Assembly (NCBI GenBank): GCA_000509225.1
Contig: BAOK01000001.1
Location: 248,001-312,000, forward strand
DNA length: 64,000 nt
Direction: 5' to 3'
Origin: Parvibaculaceae bacterium Mf 1.05b.01
Lineage (GTDB): Bacteria; Pseudomonadota; Alphaproteobacteria; Parvibaculales; Parvibaculaceae
The notes below the pieces were generated by a model that searched no databases, was not told where the DNA came from, and was given only the letters and a program-made list of their open reading frames with translations. Position 1 is the stretch's first letter. Each line of letters begins with the position of its first letter. The position numbers were made by a program, and so were the translations under genes. Below are positions 16,145 to 25,491 of this stretch, piece by piece.

Positions 16145-17017
16145 TCAAGGCCATTTCACTTCGGGTGGCATGGAGGAGAGGATGGAGTCCACATTGCCGC
16201 CGGTCTTCAGGCCAAAGGTCGTGCCCCGGTCATAGAGCAGGTTGAATTCCACATACCGCCCGCGCCGGATGAGTTGCTCTTCCCGGTCGGCCTCGGTCCA
16301 CGGTTCGTTGATGTGGCGGCGCACAAGCTCTGGATAGATGTCGCGAAAAGCGCGGCCCACATCCTGGGTGAACGAAAAGTCCTCATCCCAGTCACCCGTG
16401 TTGTGACGGTCATAGAAGATGCCGCCAATGCCGCGGGGCTCATCGCGGTGGGGCAGGTAGAAATATTCATCACACCATTTTTTAAAGCGCGCGTAGAAAT
16501 CTTCGCCGTGGGCGTCGCAGGGCGCCTGCATGGCAGCGTGGAAATCGATCGTGTCTTTATGTTCCTGGGTGCGGTTGCGGTCGAGCACTGGCGTCAGGTC
16601 TGCGCCGCCGCCAAACCACCATTTGGTGGTGACGATCATGCGGGTGTTCATATGCACGGCCGGCACGTTGGGGTTTTGTGGGTGGGCGATGAGGGAAATA
16701 CCACTTGCCCAAAAGCGCGGGTCTTCATCGGCGCCGGGGATTTGGGCACGAAACTCTTCAGAGAATTTGCCAAAGACAGAGGAGGTATGGACACCCACCT
16801 TTTCAAAGACGCGGCCTTTCATGACAGACATGACCCCGCCGCCTTTGTCTTCGTCAGCGTCCCCACGGTTCCACGGTGTGCGTTCAAAGCGACCGGCGGG
16901 TCGATCAGATAACGCGCCTGTCAGTTCGTCTTCTAACTGTTCATAGGACGCACAGATTTCGTCGCGAAGGGATTGAAACCAGGTTTCGGCTTTGGTCTTT
17001 GCGGCGTCGATATTCAT
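16145..17017 (-). CDS. hemF: Oxygen-dependent coproporphyrinogen III oxidase
   Basis: Aerobic coproporphyrinogen III oxidase (about 290 residues), which decarboxylates coproporphyrinogen III to protoporphyrinogen IX using O2 in haem synthesis. Family blocks are unmistakable: [41 protein letters not shown] and [17 protein letters not shown] chose the internal ATG (MNIDAAK) over one eight codons upstream; neither has a strong Shine-Dalgarno. It is divergent from hemN, the oxygen-independent counterpart. Confidence 0.95.
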   Translation of the reverse strand: MNIDAAKTKAETWFQSLRDEICASYEQLEDELTGALSDRPAGRFERTPWNRGDADEDKGGGVMSVMKGRVFEKVGVHTSSVFGKFSEEFRAQIPGADEDPRFWASGISLIAHPQNPNVPAVHMNTRMIVTTKWWFGGGADLTPVLDRNRTQEHKDTIDFHAAMQAPCDAHGEDFYARFKKWCDEYFYLPHRDEPRGIGGIFYDRHNTGDWDEDFSFTQDVGRAFRDIYPELVRRHINEPWTEADREEQLIRRGRYVEFNLLYDRGTTFGLKTGGNVDSILSSMPPEVKWP

Positions 17018-17145
17018 GTTCACTCTGTGGTTTTGATGCACCGTTCGCGTGATTTGGCCCCATGATTTGGGTCAAGGCGCGGGCGGGCGTGTGTGTCCTA
17101 AGTTGGCGCACCATATGTCGGTGTGACCCAAAACTGAAGTATCTC

Positions 17146-18471
17146 ATGACACGCTCTTCGCTTTCTCTTGCGCTCAAATATGACCGGCCGGTGCCCCGCT
17201 ACACGAGCTATCCCACGGCACCTCATTTTTCAGACAATGTTGGCGAGGAGGCCTACCGCACCTGGCTGGCGGAGCTGGACCCGACAAAGCCGCTATCGCT
17301 TTACATTCATGTGCCTTTTTGCGCGGCCATGTGCTGGTTCTGCGGCTGCAACACAAAGATTGTGGCGCGTTATGACCCGGTCGCCTCCTATGTCGACCAT
17401 GTCCTGAAGGAAATTGGGCTGCTCGCTGATGCGCTGCCGAGGCGCTTTCCTGTTGCCCATGTTCACTGGGGGGGAGGGAGCCCCACCATGCTGACGCCAG
17501 AGGACTGGGCACGCATGGTAGAGGTGCTGAACTCTCATTTTGATTTCACCGGCGATGTGGAGCTTGCGGTGGAGCTCGATCCGCGCACGGCAACGGAAGC
17601 TTATGTGCATGCGCTGGCTGCTGCCGGTGTCAGCCGCGTCAGTATCGGCGTGCAGGATTTTGACGCCCGGGTTCAAGAAGCCATCAATCGCATTCAGCCC
17701 TATGACATGACGGCTCAGGTGGTGGGCTGGCTTCAGGAGGCCGGGACCACGGCGATCAATATGGATCTCATGTACGGGCTCCCGCATCAGACGGTGGAGA
17801 GTGTGATTGATCAGGTGGATCTGGCGGTCTCATTGGAGCCCCAGCGGGTGGCGCTCTTTGGCTACGCCCATGTGCCGTGGATGAAGACACATCAAAAAAT
17901 GATTGATGAGGCGGCGCTGCCTGATGCGGAGGCCCGCTTTGCGCAGTTCGAGGCGGCGCGTGCGCGGTTGATTGAGCTTGGCTATATGGCGGTTGGATTT
18001 GACCATTTTGCTCTGCCTGGAGACTCCCTGGCGAACAAGAGCGTGCAGCGGAATTTCCAGGGCTATACGAGCGACGATGCGGAAACGCTGATTGGCCTTG
18101 GGGCATCTTCCATTGGGTCTTTGCCGCAAGGTTATGTGCAGAACCAGCCCTCGCTCACTTCCTACAAAGAGGCCGTGCAGGCGGGACACCTACCCATCGT
18201 TAAGGGGCGCTCTTTAAGTGAAGATGACAGGGAGCGTCGCGACATTATCAATGATCTTATGTGCACGCTGCGGGCAGATCTTGCGGGCGGGCGTGATCAT
18301 TACAAACCAGAACTGAAACGTTTGGAACCGCTTATGGATGATGGGCTGGTTGAACTGCAGGGGGACCGTCTGGTGGTGACCGAAGAGGGGCGGCCGCTGG
18401 TCCGTGTCGCCGCCGCTGCTTTTGATACTTACCTCTCAAAGGGGTCAGGGCGGCATTCTAAGGCAGTGTAG
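17146..18471 (+). CDS. hemN: Oxygen-independent coproporphyrinogen III dehydrogenase
   Basis: Radical SAM enzyme of about 441 residues doing the HemF reaction without O2. The 4Fe-4S motif CxxxCxxC is visible in PFCAAMCWFCGC, preceded by the HemN-type YTSYPTAPHF and followed by VHWGGGSPT and the RVSIGVQDF strand. This set marks true HemN rather than HemW. ATG 17146 is preferred over the upstream open frame. No good FNR half-site pair was found in the hemF-hemN spacer, so the oxygen response is not evident in sequence. Confidence 0.95.
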   Translation: MTRSSLSLALKYDRPVPRYTSYPTAPHFSDNVGEEAYRTWLAELDPTKPLSLYIHVPFCAAMCWFCGCNTKIVARYDPVASYVDHVLKEIGLLADALPRRFPVAHVHWGGGSPTMLTPEDWARMVEVLNSHFDFTGDVELAVELDPRTATEAYVHALAAAGVSRVSIGVQDFDARVQEAINRIQPYDMTAQVVGWLQEAGTTAINMDLMYGLPHQTVESVIDQVDLAVSLEPQRVALFGYAHVPWMKTHQKMIDEAALPDAEARFAQFEAARARLIELGYMAVGFDHFALPGDSLANKSVQRNFQGYTSDDAETLIGLGASSIGSLPQGYVQNQPSLTSYKEAVQAGHLPIVKGRSLSEDDRERRDIINDLMCTLRADLAGGRDHYKPELKRLEPLMDDGLVELQGDRLVVTEEGRPLVRVAAAAFDTYLSKGSGRHSKAV

Positions 18472-18480
18472 GGTGGCTGC

Positions 18481-18942
18481 TTAGGTCACGGCCGGAAAAG
18501 CGCTGAGCTGACGGAGCGCTTCACCAGTGACCATGGCGCAGGCAGAGGAAACATTGAGGGATCTCGCACCGGGCGCCATGGGGATAAAGAGCCGGGCGTC
18601 GGCGCGGTCGTGGACATGGGTAGGTACGCCAGCACTCTCCCGGCCCATGAGCAGCACATCACCCTCTCTATATTCAAAGTCCTGGTAGGGCTCTGCGGAG
18701 GCGGTGGTCATGAGGATCAGCCGGGCTTTGGCGTCCAGATTCTCCAGGTATGCCTCCCACGAATCGAACCGATGCATGGCTGCAATGGTTAGATAGTCCA
18801 ATCCTGCGCGTTTCAGACCCCGGTCTGAGAGCGGGAAGCCGCAGGGCTCTATTATATCCACAGGCACCCCTAGGCAGGCGCCCAAACGCAGAATATTCCC
18901 AGTATTCTGCGGAATATCAGGCTCAAATAGGGCAATTCGCAT
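18481..18942 (-). CDS. trmL: tRNA (cytidine(34)-2'-O)-methyltransferase
   Basis: A 153-residue SPOUT-class methyltransferase of the TrmL group that 2'-O-methylates the wobble base of certain leucine tRNAs. Motifs seen are FEPDIPQNTGNILRLG at the N-terminus, LLMGRESAGVP (usually GRE-T-GLP) and the C-terminal knot MAPGARSLNVSSACAMV. Length is normal. It is convergent with hemN and divergent from petA. Confidence 0.92.
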   Translation of the reverse strand: MRIALFEPDIPQNTGNILRLGACLGVPVDIIEPCGFPLSDRGLKRAGLDYLTIAAMHRFDSWEAYLENLDAKARLILMTTASAEPYQDFEYREGDVLLMGRESAGVPTHVHDRADARLFIPMAPGARSLNVSSACAMVTGEALRQLSAFPAVT

Positions 18943-19186
18943 CGTTTACGGTTTCCTCAAACAGACATGGCATTGATAGGTTGATCTCGCACAGATCGCC
19001 GCATGCGTCATCCTGTCCCTTCAAAGTCCCAAGGACTGGACAATTTATGAAGGGAATGCCACAAACGCGGCAATGCGGGGACGAGGGGACAAAGCCCCGC
19101 AAATTCCGGTTTTGGGCGTCCGTCCTGGCCACCTGACGATGGTCAAACGGGCTGGCGCTGTACTTTAAATAAAGGAGACCTCAACC

Positions 19187-19720
19187 GTGGCAACCACCGA
19201 CACGGATGAGCCGACACGGCGCGATTTCCTCTATGTAGCCACAGGCGCTTTTGCTGCTGTAGGCGTTGCGGGCATTGCCTGGCCACTCATCGATCAAATG
19301 AATCCGGATGCGTCCGCCTTGGCGCTCGCTTCCATCGAAGTGGACATTTCCAATGTGGAAGTGGGCCAGTCCATTACGGTTAAATGGCGCGGGAAGCCTG
19401 TCTTCATCCGCCGCCGCACCGAAAAAGAGATCGCGGAGGCCGATGCGGTCAACCTTGCTGATCTTCGGGACCCGCAGACAGATGCAGAACGTGTCATCAA
19501 GCCAGAATGGCTGGTGATGGTCGGTATCTGTACGCACCTTGGCTGTGTGCCGAAGGGGCAGAAGGTTGCTGATGAGAAGGGCGATTATGATGGCTGGTTC
19601 TGCCCATGCCATGGTTCGCATTATGATACGGCTGGCCGTATCCGTCGCGGCCCGGCGCCACTCAACTTGGAAGTCCCAGAATATGACTTCCTGTCCGACG
19701 ACAAAATCAAGATTGGTTGA
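19187..19720 (+). CDS. petA: Ubiquinol-cytochrome c reductase, Rieske iron-sulfur subunit
   Basis: Rieske 2Fe-2S protein of the cytochrome bc1 complex (177 residues). A Tat-type RRDFLY motif precedes the N-terminal membrane anchor; the cluster ligands are in CTHLGC and CPCHGS. GTG start with a good AAAGGAG Shine-Dalgarno. It heads the petABC operon, whose product passes electrons from ubiquinol to cytochrome c while pumping protons. Confidence 0.97.
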   Translation: MATTDTDEPTRRDFLYVATGAFAAVGVAGIAWPLIDQMNPDASALALASIEVDISNVEVGQSITVKWRGKPVFIRRRTEKEIAEADAVNLADLRDPQTDAERVIKPEWLVMVGICTHLGCVPKGQKVADEKGDYDGWFCPCHGSHYDTAGRIRRGPAPLNLEVPEYDFLSDDKIKIG

Positions 19721-19731
19721 GGGAACAGATC

Positions 19732-21018
19732 ATGAGCGGTGAAAGCACCTACGAGCCCTCAAATGGCTTTACCAAATGGATGGATGATCGTCTTCCGATC
19801 ATGCGTCTGGGGTATGACTCCTTTATCGTCTATCCGACGCCTCGCAATCTGAATTATTGGTGGACGTTCGGGGCAATCCTGACCTTCTGTCTTGTGATCC
19901 AGATCGTGACAGGCATCGTGCTCGCAATGCACTACACGCCGCATGTGAGCATGGCGTTTAACAGCGTTGAGCACATTATGCGCGACGTGAACTATGGCTG
20001 GCTCATTCGCTATGTGCATGCGAACGGCGCCTCCATGTTCTTCCTCGCCGTCTACATCCATATGTTCCGCAGCCTCTACTACGGTTCCTACAAGGCGCCC
20101 CGTGAGGTGCTTTGGATCCTGGGTGTGCTGATCTACCTCCTGATGATGGCTGCTGGCTTTATGGGCTATGTGCTTCCGTGGGGACAGATGAGCTTCTGGG
20201 GTGCCACGGTTATCACCAACCTGTTCGGTGCGATCCCGCTCATCGGCGATCCGCTGCGGGAATGGCTTTGGGGTGGGTTCTCCGTTGATAACCCAACGCT
20301 TAATCGCTTTTTCTCCCTTCACTATCTAATCCCCTTCCTGATTGCAGGGGTTGTGGCACTCCACATTTGGGCGCTGCACGTGACGGGTCAGAACAACCCA
20401 GCTGGGATTGACGTGAAGGACGAACAGGACACGGTCCGGTTCACACCTTATGCAACGATCAAAGACGTGTTTGGTCTGTCGATCTTCCTGCTGCTCTTCG
20501 GCTATTTCGTGTTCTTCAATCCGAATGCGCTCGGCCATGCAGACAACTATATCGAAGCGAACCCGCTCGTAACGCCGCCGCATATTGTACCCGAATGGTA
20601 TCTGTTGCCCTTCTACGCGATCCTGCGGGCCATCACGTTCGACATTGGTCCAATCGACTCCAAGCTTGGTGGCGTAATTGCCATGTTTGCATCGATCGGG
20701 ATCCTGTTCGTGCTGCCTTGGCTGGATACGTCGAAAGTGCGTTCAGCGCGCTTCCGTCCGCTGTTCCGCCAGTTCTTCTGGATCTTCGTGGCCTGTTGTC
20801 TTGGTCTTGGGTATCTGGGTGGTCAGCCGGCTGAAGGCGGGTATGTGATTGCTGCTCAAATCCTGACGGCCTATTACTTCGCTCATTTCCTCATCGTTCT
20901 GCCTGTTCTGGGACTTGTCGAAAAGACGAAGCCTTTGCCGGAAAGCATTGCGCAATCGGTGCTGAGTGGCGGAGGCGGTTCATCTGAAGCGGCCGCGTCG
21001 CCAGAGACACGCGGATAA
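19732..21018 (+). CDS. petB: Cytochrome b subunit of bc1 complex
   Basis: Cytochrome b (about 428 residues) with the usual eight membrane helices. Haem-ligating histidines lie in the helix B and D segments ([34 protein letters not shown]), and the Qo-site PEWY is present as [17 protein letters not shown] 19732 with AGGGAA upstream is chosen over a TTG. A short Gly/Ser/Ala-rich C-terminal tail is present. Second gene of petABC. Confidence 0.97.
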   Translation: MSGESTYEPSNGFTKWMDDRLPIMRLGYDSFIVYPTPRNLNYWWTFGAILTFCLVIQIVTGIVLAMHYTPHVSMAFNSVEHIMRDVNYGWLIRYVHANGASMFFLAVYIHMFRSLYYGSYKAPREVLWILGVLIYLLMMAAGFMGYVLPWGQMSFWGATVITNLFGAIPLIGDPLREWLWGGFSVDNPTLNRFFSLHYLIPFLIAGVVALHIWALHVTGQNNPAGIDVKDEQDTVRFTPYATIKDVFGLSIFLLLFGYFVFFNPNALGHADNYIEANPLVTPPHIVPEWYLLPFYAILRAITFDIGPIDSKLGGVIAMFASIGILFVLPWLDTSKVRSARFRPLFRQFFWIFVACCLGLGYLGGQPAEGGYVIAAQILTAYYFAHFLIVLPVLGLVEKTKPLPESIAQSVLSGGGGSSEAAASPETRG

Positions 21019-21029
21019 GGGGCGGAAAA

Positions 21030-21869
21030 ATGACCACACATTTGAACGAAACTGAGAGCCGTCCTTGCATCTTCACCCGCGCATGCAGTGTTGTTCCTTT
21101 CCTGGGAGCTGTTGCAATCGTCGTGCTTGGGGCGATGTTCCTGACGATGGGCGGTGCGAAGGCTGCCGGTCCTGCTGTTGAGCTGAAAGAACGTGACTGG
21201 TCCTTCGATGCGCCGTTTGGCACATTTGACCGATCTGCTCTGAGGCGTGGCTATAAGGTCTATTCAGAAGTCTGCGCGGCTTGCCATGCAATGGATCTCA
21301 TGAAGTTCCGCAATCTGGCACAGCCTGGCGGTCCGGAATTCACCGAAGATGAGGTGAAGGTGATTGCAGCGGACTACACAATTGAAGATGGACCGGATGA
21401 TTATGGTGACATGTTTGAGCGTGCTCGTCTGCCAAAGGATCCTTTCCCATCGCCTTTTGATAATGAAAACGCTGCACGTGCCTCCAATGGTGGCGCCTAT
21501 CCCGTTGACCTGTCACTTGTCGTAAAGGCTCGTGGTGGTGCAGAAGATTACATCTACTCGCTGCTGACAGGCTACGAAGACGCACCTGAAGGGTTCGATG
21601 TTCCTGCGGGCATGAATTATAACGCCTACTTCCCTGGTCATCTTCTGGCCATGGCGAACCCACTGTCGGATGAGATTGTTGACTATGAAGACGGCGCACC
21701 CATGACGGTGGATCAGTATGCCAAGGACGTGACAACGTTCCTGACATGGGCATCAGAGCCAACGCGTGAGGCACGTCATCGCCTGGGTTTCCAGGTTATG
21801 ATCTTCCTGACGATCTTTGCGGGTCTCATGTATTTCACAATGCGCAAGGTCTGGGCTGACGCTCACTAA
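21030..21869 (+). CDS. petC: Cytochrome c1
   Basis: Cytochrome c1 (279 residues). A membrane-spanning signal sequence precedes the haem-binding CAACH motif (VYSEVCAACHAMDLMKFRNL). The distal Met ligand is probably in LLAMANPLSD, and a C-terminal helix anchors the protein. Starts 11 bp after petB and is followed by a clear terminator. Third subunit of the bc1 complex. Confidence 0.96.
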   Translation: MTTHLNETESRPCIFTRACSVVPFLGAVAIVVLGAMFLTMGGAKAAGPAVELKERDWSFDAPFGTFDRSALRRGYKVYSEVCAACHAMDLMKFRNLAQPGGPEFTEDEVKVIAADYTIEDGPDDYGDMFERARLPKDPFPSPFDNENAARASNGGAYPVDLSLVVKARGGAEDYIYSLLTGYEDAPEGFDVPAGMNYNAYFPGHLLAMANPLSDEIVDYEDGAPMTVDQYAKDVTTFLTWASEPTREARHRLGFQVMIFLTIFAGLMYFTMRKVWADAH

Positions 21870-21894
21870 TCCGCGCGCATTTAGACATTGATTA

Positions 21895-21920
21895 GGGCTC
21901 CCGTTTCGGGGGCCCTTTTT
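21895..21920 (+). terminator. Intrinsic terminator of petABC
   Basis: A nine-base-pair GC-rich stem (GGGCTCCCG / CGGGGGCCC, one G-T pair) with a TTT loop, followed by a run of five Ts, 25 bp after the petC stop. Confidence 0.92.
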
Positions 21921-22008
21921 CTTGTTTGTTGGCGCATTTTCGGACGGAAAACCGGGGCCACTTTTCCTGGAAATGCTTTAGGCTGTCGCCAGCTTGGTCG
22001 GAGGTGAG

Positions 22009-22881
22009 ATGACGAAAACAATCTTAGGTGTGTTGGGCGGCAGTGGGGTCTATGACTTTCCAGGCCTTGAAAATGAACGCTGGGGGCGGGTGGAGAGCCC
22101 CTGGGGTGAGGCTTCAGATGAGTTGCATTTCGGGGAGCTGGACGGTGTGCAGCTTGTCTTCCTGCCGCGTCATGGGCGCGGCCATGTGCACAGCCCGAGC
22201 TCCATTAATTATCGCGCAAACATTGATGTTCTAAAAAGGGTCGGGGTGACAGACATTGTCTCTGTGTCTGCTGTTGGGTCTCTTAAGGAAGAACTGCCGC
22301 CCGGACATTTTGTGATTGTGGATCAGTTTATTGACCGAACCTTTGCACGGGAGAAGAGCTTCTTTGGCGAAGGCTGTGTCGCTCACGTCTCCATGGCCGA
22401 CCCGGTGAATGCACGTCTGGGGGACCAGCTGGAGGCCGCATGTGCAGCTGAGAATATCCCTCACACGCGTGGCGGAACCTATCTTGCTATGGAAGGGCCT
22501 CAGTTCTCCTCCCGCGCCGAGTCGGAGCTCTATCGCTCCTGGGGCTGCTCTGTGATTGGCATGACCAATATGCCGGAAGCGAAGCTCGCCCGGGAAGCGG
22601 AGATTTGTTACGCCACTGTCGCGATGGTGACGGATTATGACTGCTGGCATCCGCATGAAGAGGATGTGGATGTGGCGCAGGTTATCCAGATTTTGACGGA
22701 TAATGCGGAGCGGTCGCGGGCCATGCTGCGGCGGTTGATTGGGTCGATTGCAGGTAAAGATAGGACACCTTGTCCGCAGGGGCACGACAAGGCGCTAGAG
22801 ATGGCCATTATCACCGCGCCGGATGCGCGCGATCCTGAACTGCTTGCTAAACTTGATGTGGTCGCTGGCCGCGTTCTCTGA
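22009..22881 (+). CDS. mtnP: S-methyl-5'-thioadenosine phosphorylase
   Basis: Purine-nucleoside phosphorylase-family enzyme (290 residues) that converts methylthioadenosine plus phosphate to adenine and 5-methylthioribose-1-phosphate. Family blocks are GGSGVYDFPGL, FLPRHGRGHVHSPSSINYRANI, GGTYLAMEGPQFSSRAES and IGMTNMPEAKLAREAEICY. ATG 22009 has GGAGGTGAG upstream and is preferred to a TTG at 21994. First gene of mtnP-apt-mtnA-aldolase. Confidence 0.93.
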   Translation: MTKTILGVLGGSGVYDFPGLENERWGRVESPWGEASDELHFGELDGVQLVFLPRHGRGHVHSPSSINYRANIDVLKRVGVTDIVSVSAVGSLKEELPPGHFVIVDQFIDRTFAREKSFFGEGCVAHVSMADPVNARLGDQLEAACAAENIPHTRGGTYLAMEGPQFSSRAESELYRSWGCSVIGMTNMPEAKLAREAEICYATVAMVTDYDCWHPHEEDVDVAQVIQILTDNAERSRAMLRRLIGSIAGKDRTPCPQGHDKALEMAIITAPDARDPELLAKLDVVAGRVL

Positions 22882-22907
22882 ATCTTTGTTTGTCGCGTTT
22901 TTGAACC

Positions 22908-22928
22908 ACAAAAGTCTGCAACTTTTGT
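22908..22928 (+). other. Hairpin in the mtnP-apt spacer
   Basis: An 8-bp inverted repeat, ACAAAAGT / ACTTTTGT, with a 5-nt loop, 26 bp before the apt ATG. It is AT-rich and lacks a following T-run, so it is more likely an mRNA stability or processing element than a terminator, if functional at all. Confidence 0.35.
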
Positions 22929-22954
22929 TGAAAACGCTCTGAGGAAAAACAAAA

Positions 22955-23485
22955 ATGAAAAAAATCGAAGACTATATTCGCACCATTCCTGATTACCCGA
23001 AGCCTGGCATTCAGTTTCGCGATGTCACAACGCTTCTGTCTGACGCACAGGGGTTCCGCCAGTCTGTCGATGCGCTGGTTCAGCTTCACGTGGGTGCGGA
23101 CATTGATATGGTCGCGGGCATTGAAGCGCGGGGCTTTATTCTCGGCGGCGCTGTTGCTCACCAGTTGGGCAAGGGCTTCATCCCTGTTCGCAAAAAGGGC
23201 AAGCTGCCGGCAGAGACGATGGGCCAGGAATATGAGCTGGAATATGGCACTGACATTGTGGAGATCCATACCGATGCGGTCGCCAAAGGCGCCAATGTTC
23301 TGCTGGTAGATGACCTGATCGCCACAGGTGGGACTGCTGAGGCGGCGGTGAAGCTGATTGGCCGCGCAGGGGCCAATGTGCTCGGGGCGAGCTTTGTGAT
23401 CGAGCTGCCCGCGCTTGGGGGCCGGGACCGCCTCGAAGGCTATGACATTGAAGTTCTGTCTCTCTGCACCTTTGAAGGGGACTAG
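22955..23485 (+). CDS. apt: Adenine phosphoribosyltransferase
   Basis: Type I phosphoribosyltransferase (176 residues) turning adenine plus PRPP into AMP. The PRPP loop is [15 protein letters not shown], and the N-terminal [13 protein letters not shown] with FRDVTTLL is typical of Apt. Its position after mtnP makes sense, since MtnP releases adenine. Shine-Dalgarno GAGGAAA precedes the ATG. Confidence 0.95.
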   Translation: MKKIEDYIRTIPDYPKPGIQFRDVTTLLSDAQGFRQSVDALVQLHVGADIDMVAGIEARGFILGGAVAHQLGKGFIPVRKKGKLPAETMGQEYELEYGTDIVEIHTDAVAKGANVLLVDDLIATGGTAEAAVKLIGRAGANVLGASFVIELPALGGRDRLEGYDIEVLSLCTFEGD

Positions 23486-23511
23486 GGGCCTTGCGCATAG
23501 AGGGGAAACAT

Positions 23512-24582
23512 ATGCGCACCATCTGGCTGAATGAGGATGGATGGACCGTCTCCATCATCAACCAGCAAAAATTGCCACACGTGTTTGAGGTGGCAATCCT
23601 GCGGGACTTGAATGATGCTGCTCGGGCCATCAAAGATATGGCCGTGCGGGGCGCGCCGCTCATCGGTGCGACAGCTGCCTTTGGATTGGCGCTCGCGTTG
23701 CGCGATGACCCATCGGATGCTGGCCTAAAAGAGGCTTATGACCGATTGCTTGCCACGCGGCCAACGGCGATTAATCTCAAATGGGCGTTGGAGGAAGTGT
23801 CTGATGCCGTGCGCCACCATGTGCCGCATACACGCACTGAGGCGGCTTATGCAAAGGCTGTGGAAATCGTTGAGGCTGATGTCGAGGTGAGCCGCCGGAT
23901 TGGCGAGCATGGTGCGTCTTTGATCAGGGGCATTGCGGAAGTAAATGGTGGAAAGCCTGTCAATGTGCTGACCCACTGCAATGCTGGCTGGCTCGCGACG
24001 ATCGATTGGGGCACGGCAACGGCCCCGCTTTATGTGGCGTGGGGGGAAGGGGTGCCTGTCCATGTCTGGGTCGATGAGACCCGACCCCGCAACCAGGGTG
24101 CGGCGCTTACTGCCTATGAGCTGGGTCAGGAGGGTATTCCTCATACAGTGATCGTCGACAATGCTGGCGGTCATCTGATGCAGAATGGCCAGGTGGACCT
24201 TTGCATTGTCGGGACCGATCGCACGGCGGCTAATGGGGATGTGTGCAACAAGATTGGGACGTACCTCAAAGCACTAGCAGCGTTCGACAATGATGTGCCG
24301 TTCTATGTGGCGCTTCCCCATACAACCATTGATTGGGAGCTGGGGCGGGGTGCTGATATTCCCATTGAAGAACGCAGTGCTCGCGAGGTTACCCATGTTT
24401 CGGGGTTAACGGCCAAGGGACAGGTTCAGGAGGTTCAGGTGAGTGCGGTGGGCAGCGGTGCGGCCAACCCGGCTTTTGATGTAACCCCCGCCCGTCTTGT
24501 GACATCCCTTGTGACGGACAGGGGCATTTGTGCAGCGTCGCGAGAGGGATTGCTCTCGCTCTTTCCGGAGAAGCGGGCATGA
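23512..24582 (+). CDS. mtnA: 5-methylthioribose-1-phosphate isomerase
   Basis: MtnA (about 356 residues), homologous to eIF2B subunits, isomerises 5-methylthioribose-1-phosphate to 5-methylthioribulose-1-phosphate. Diagnostic blocks are AVRGAPLIGATAAFGLA, NVLTHCNAGWLAT (active-site Cys), WVDETRPRNQGA and IVGTDRTAANGDVCNKIGTY. ATG 23512 with GAGGGG upstream is chosen over a TTG at 23491. The stop overlaps the next ATG in an ATGA junction. Confidence 0.95.
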   Translation: MRTIWLNEDGWTVSIINQQKLPHVFEVAILRDLNDAARAIKDMAVRGAPLIGATAAFGLALALRDDPSDAGLKEAYDRLLATRPTAINLKWALEEVSDAVRHHVPHTRTEAAYAKAVEIVEADVEVSRRIGEHGASLIRGIAEVNGGKPVNVLTHCNAGWLATIDWGTATAPLYVAWGEGVPVHVWVDETRPRNQGAALTAYELGQEGIPHTVIVDNAGGHLMQNGQVDLCIVGTDRTAANGDVCNKIGTYLKALAAFDNDVPFYVALPHTTIDWELGRGADIPIEERSAREVTHVSGLTAKGQVQEVQVSAVGSGAANPAFDVTPARLVTSLVTDRGICAASREGLLSLFPEKRA

Positions 24583-25214
24583 GCATCCTTGCACAATCTG
24601 TGATTGATACCGCTTTGACTATGTCGTCATCCGGACTGTCTGCAGGGCGGTCGGGCAATGTATCTGTTCGCGACGGCGATCGCGTTCTGATCACTCCCAC
24701 GGGCATGGCCTATGAAGACCTGGTACCATCGGATGTCGTTTCCATGGCGCTGGATGGCTCCGTGCTGCCTGGCTCGCGGAAGCCGTCGTCGGAATGGCAT
24801 TTTCATGCAGCCATCTATGCTGCCAGAGAAGATGTGTGCGCAATTGTTCATACGCACTCCAATGCCGCCACGGCCCTGGCGTGCCTGGAGGAGGGGATAC
24901 CCGCTTTCCACTACATGGTCGCGGCGGCGGGCGGCATAGACATTCGCTGTGCGCCTTATGCGACGTTTGGTACGGAAGAATTGGCGACGTTTGCGGTGAA
25001 TGCACTGGCAGGTCGTAATGCCTGTCTGCTTGCACATCATGGGGTGATTGCCTGTGGGGTGGATCTTGTCAAAGCCTACGACCTCGCTGTCGAGGTAGAA
25101 ACGCTAGCAGAGCAATACGGACGAGCCCGGTTGCTTGGCTCTGTACCTTTGCTGAGTGATGACGAGATGCAGCGCGTCTTGGACAAGTTCAAAGGCTATG
25201 GTCAGCAGGTTTGA
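24579..25214 (+). CDS. Class II aldolase (fuculose-phosphate aldolase family)
   Basis: A 211-residue zinc-dependent class II aldolase. The active-site Glu is in SSEWHFH and the zinc histidines in VHTHSNAA and LLAHHGV; SGRSGNVS resembles the phosphate loop. Starts in an ATGA overlap with mtnA. That position, after mtnP and mtnA, fits the Ald2-type aldolase of the DHAP shunt, which splits 5-methylthioribulose-1-phosphate or 5-deoxyribulose-1-phosphate into DHAP plus an aldehyde. Substrate assignment is inference from context. Confidence 0.88.
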   Translation: MSILAQSVIDTALTMSSSGLSAGRSGNVSVRDGDRVLITPTGMAYEDLVPSDVVSMALDGSVLPGSRKPSSEWHFHAAIYAAREDVCAIVHTHSNAATALACLEEGIPAFHYMVAAAGGIDIRCAPYATFGTEELATFAVNALAGRNACLLAHHGVIACGVDLVKAYDLAVEVETLAEQYGRARLLGSVPLLSDDEMQRVLDKFKGYGQQV

Positions 25215-25491
25215 CGGCGCCTCCGTTCAGACTTTATGTGCCAAAAATTCCGACGATTGCCAGCCTTGAGTCCCCAGCTCTTGCCAGCAAAGCTTTTTGA
25301 TCTAAGTAGAATTAGTCTTTTTTTAGACCCTTCTATTTAACCTGCGCGTCACAGTGGTCGGTGGCGGAGCGTAAGGGCTTTTCTTGTTTCCGCATAAATG
25401 GGGTTGGGCAGATCCGGATGGCCGCATCGGCCTTCGAGATTGAAGATGGTTCCGACGCTAGTGTCAGGTGACCATCAAAAGGGGTGGATTC

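Noticed and set aside
17092-17106. TGTGTCCTAAGTTGG repeated at 56884-56898
   Set aside because: A 15-bp match between two places in 64 kb is expected about once or twice by chance, and neither flank is shared.
18923-19132. A 69-codon minus-strand frame with CRVCGIPF-like cysteines before trmL
   Set aside because: The GTG start lacks a Shine-Dalgarno, it overlaps the trmL start, and the cysteine pattern is too short to support a zinc domain.
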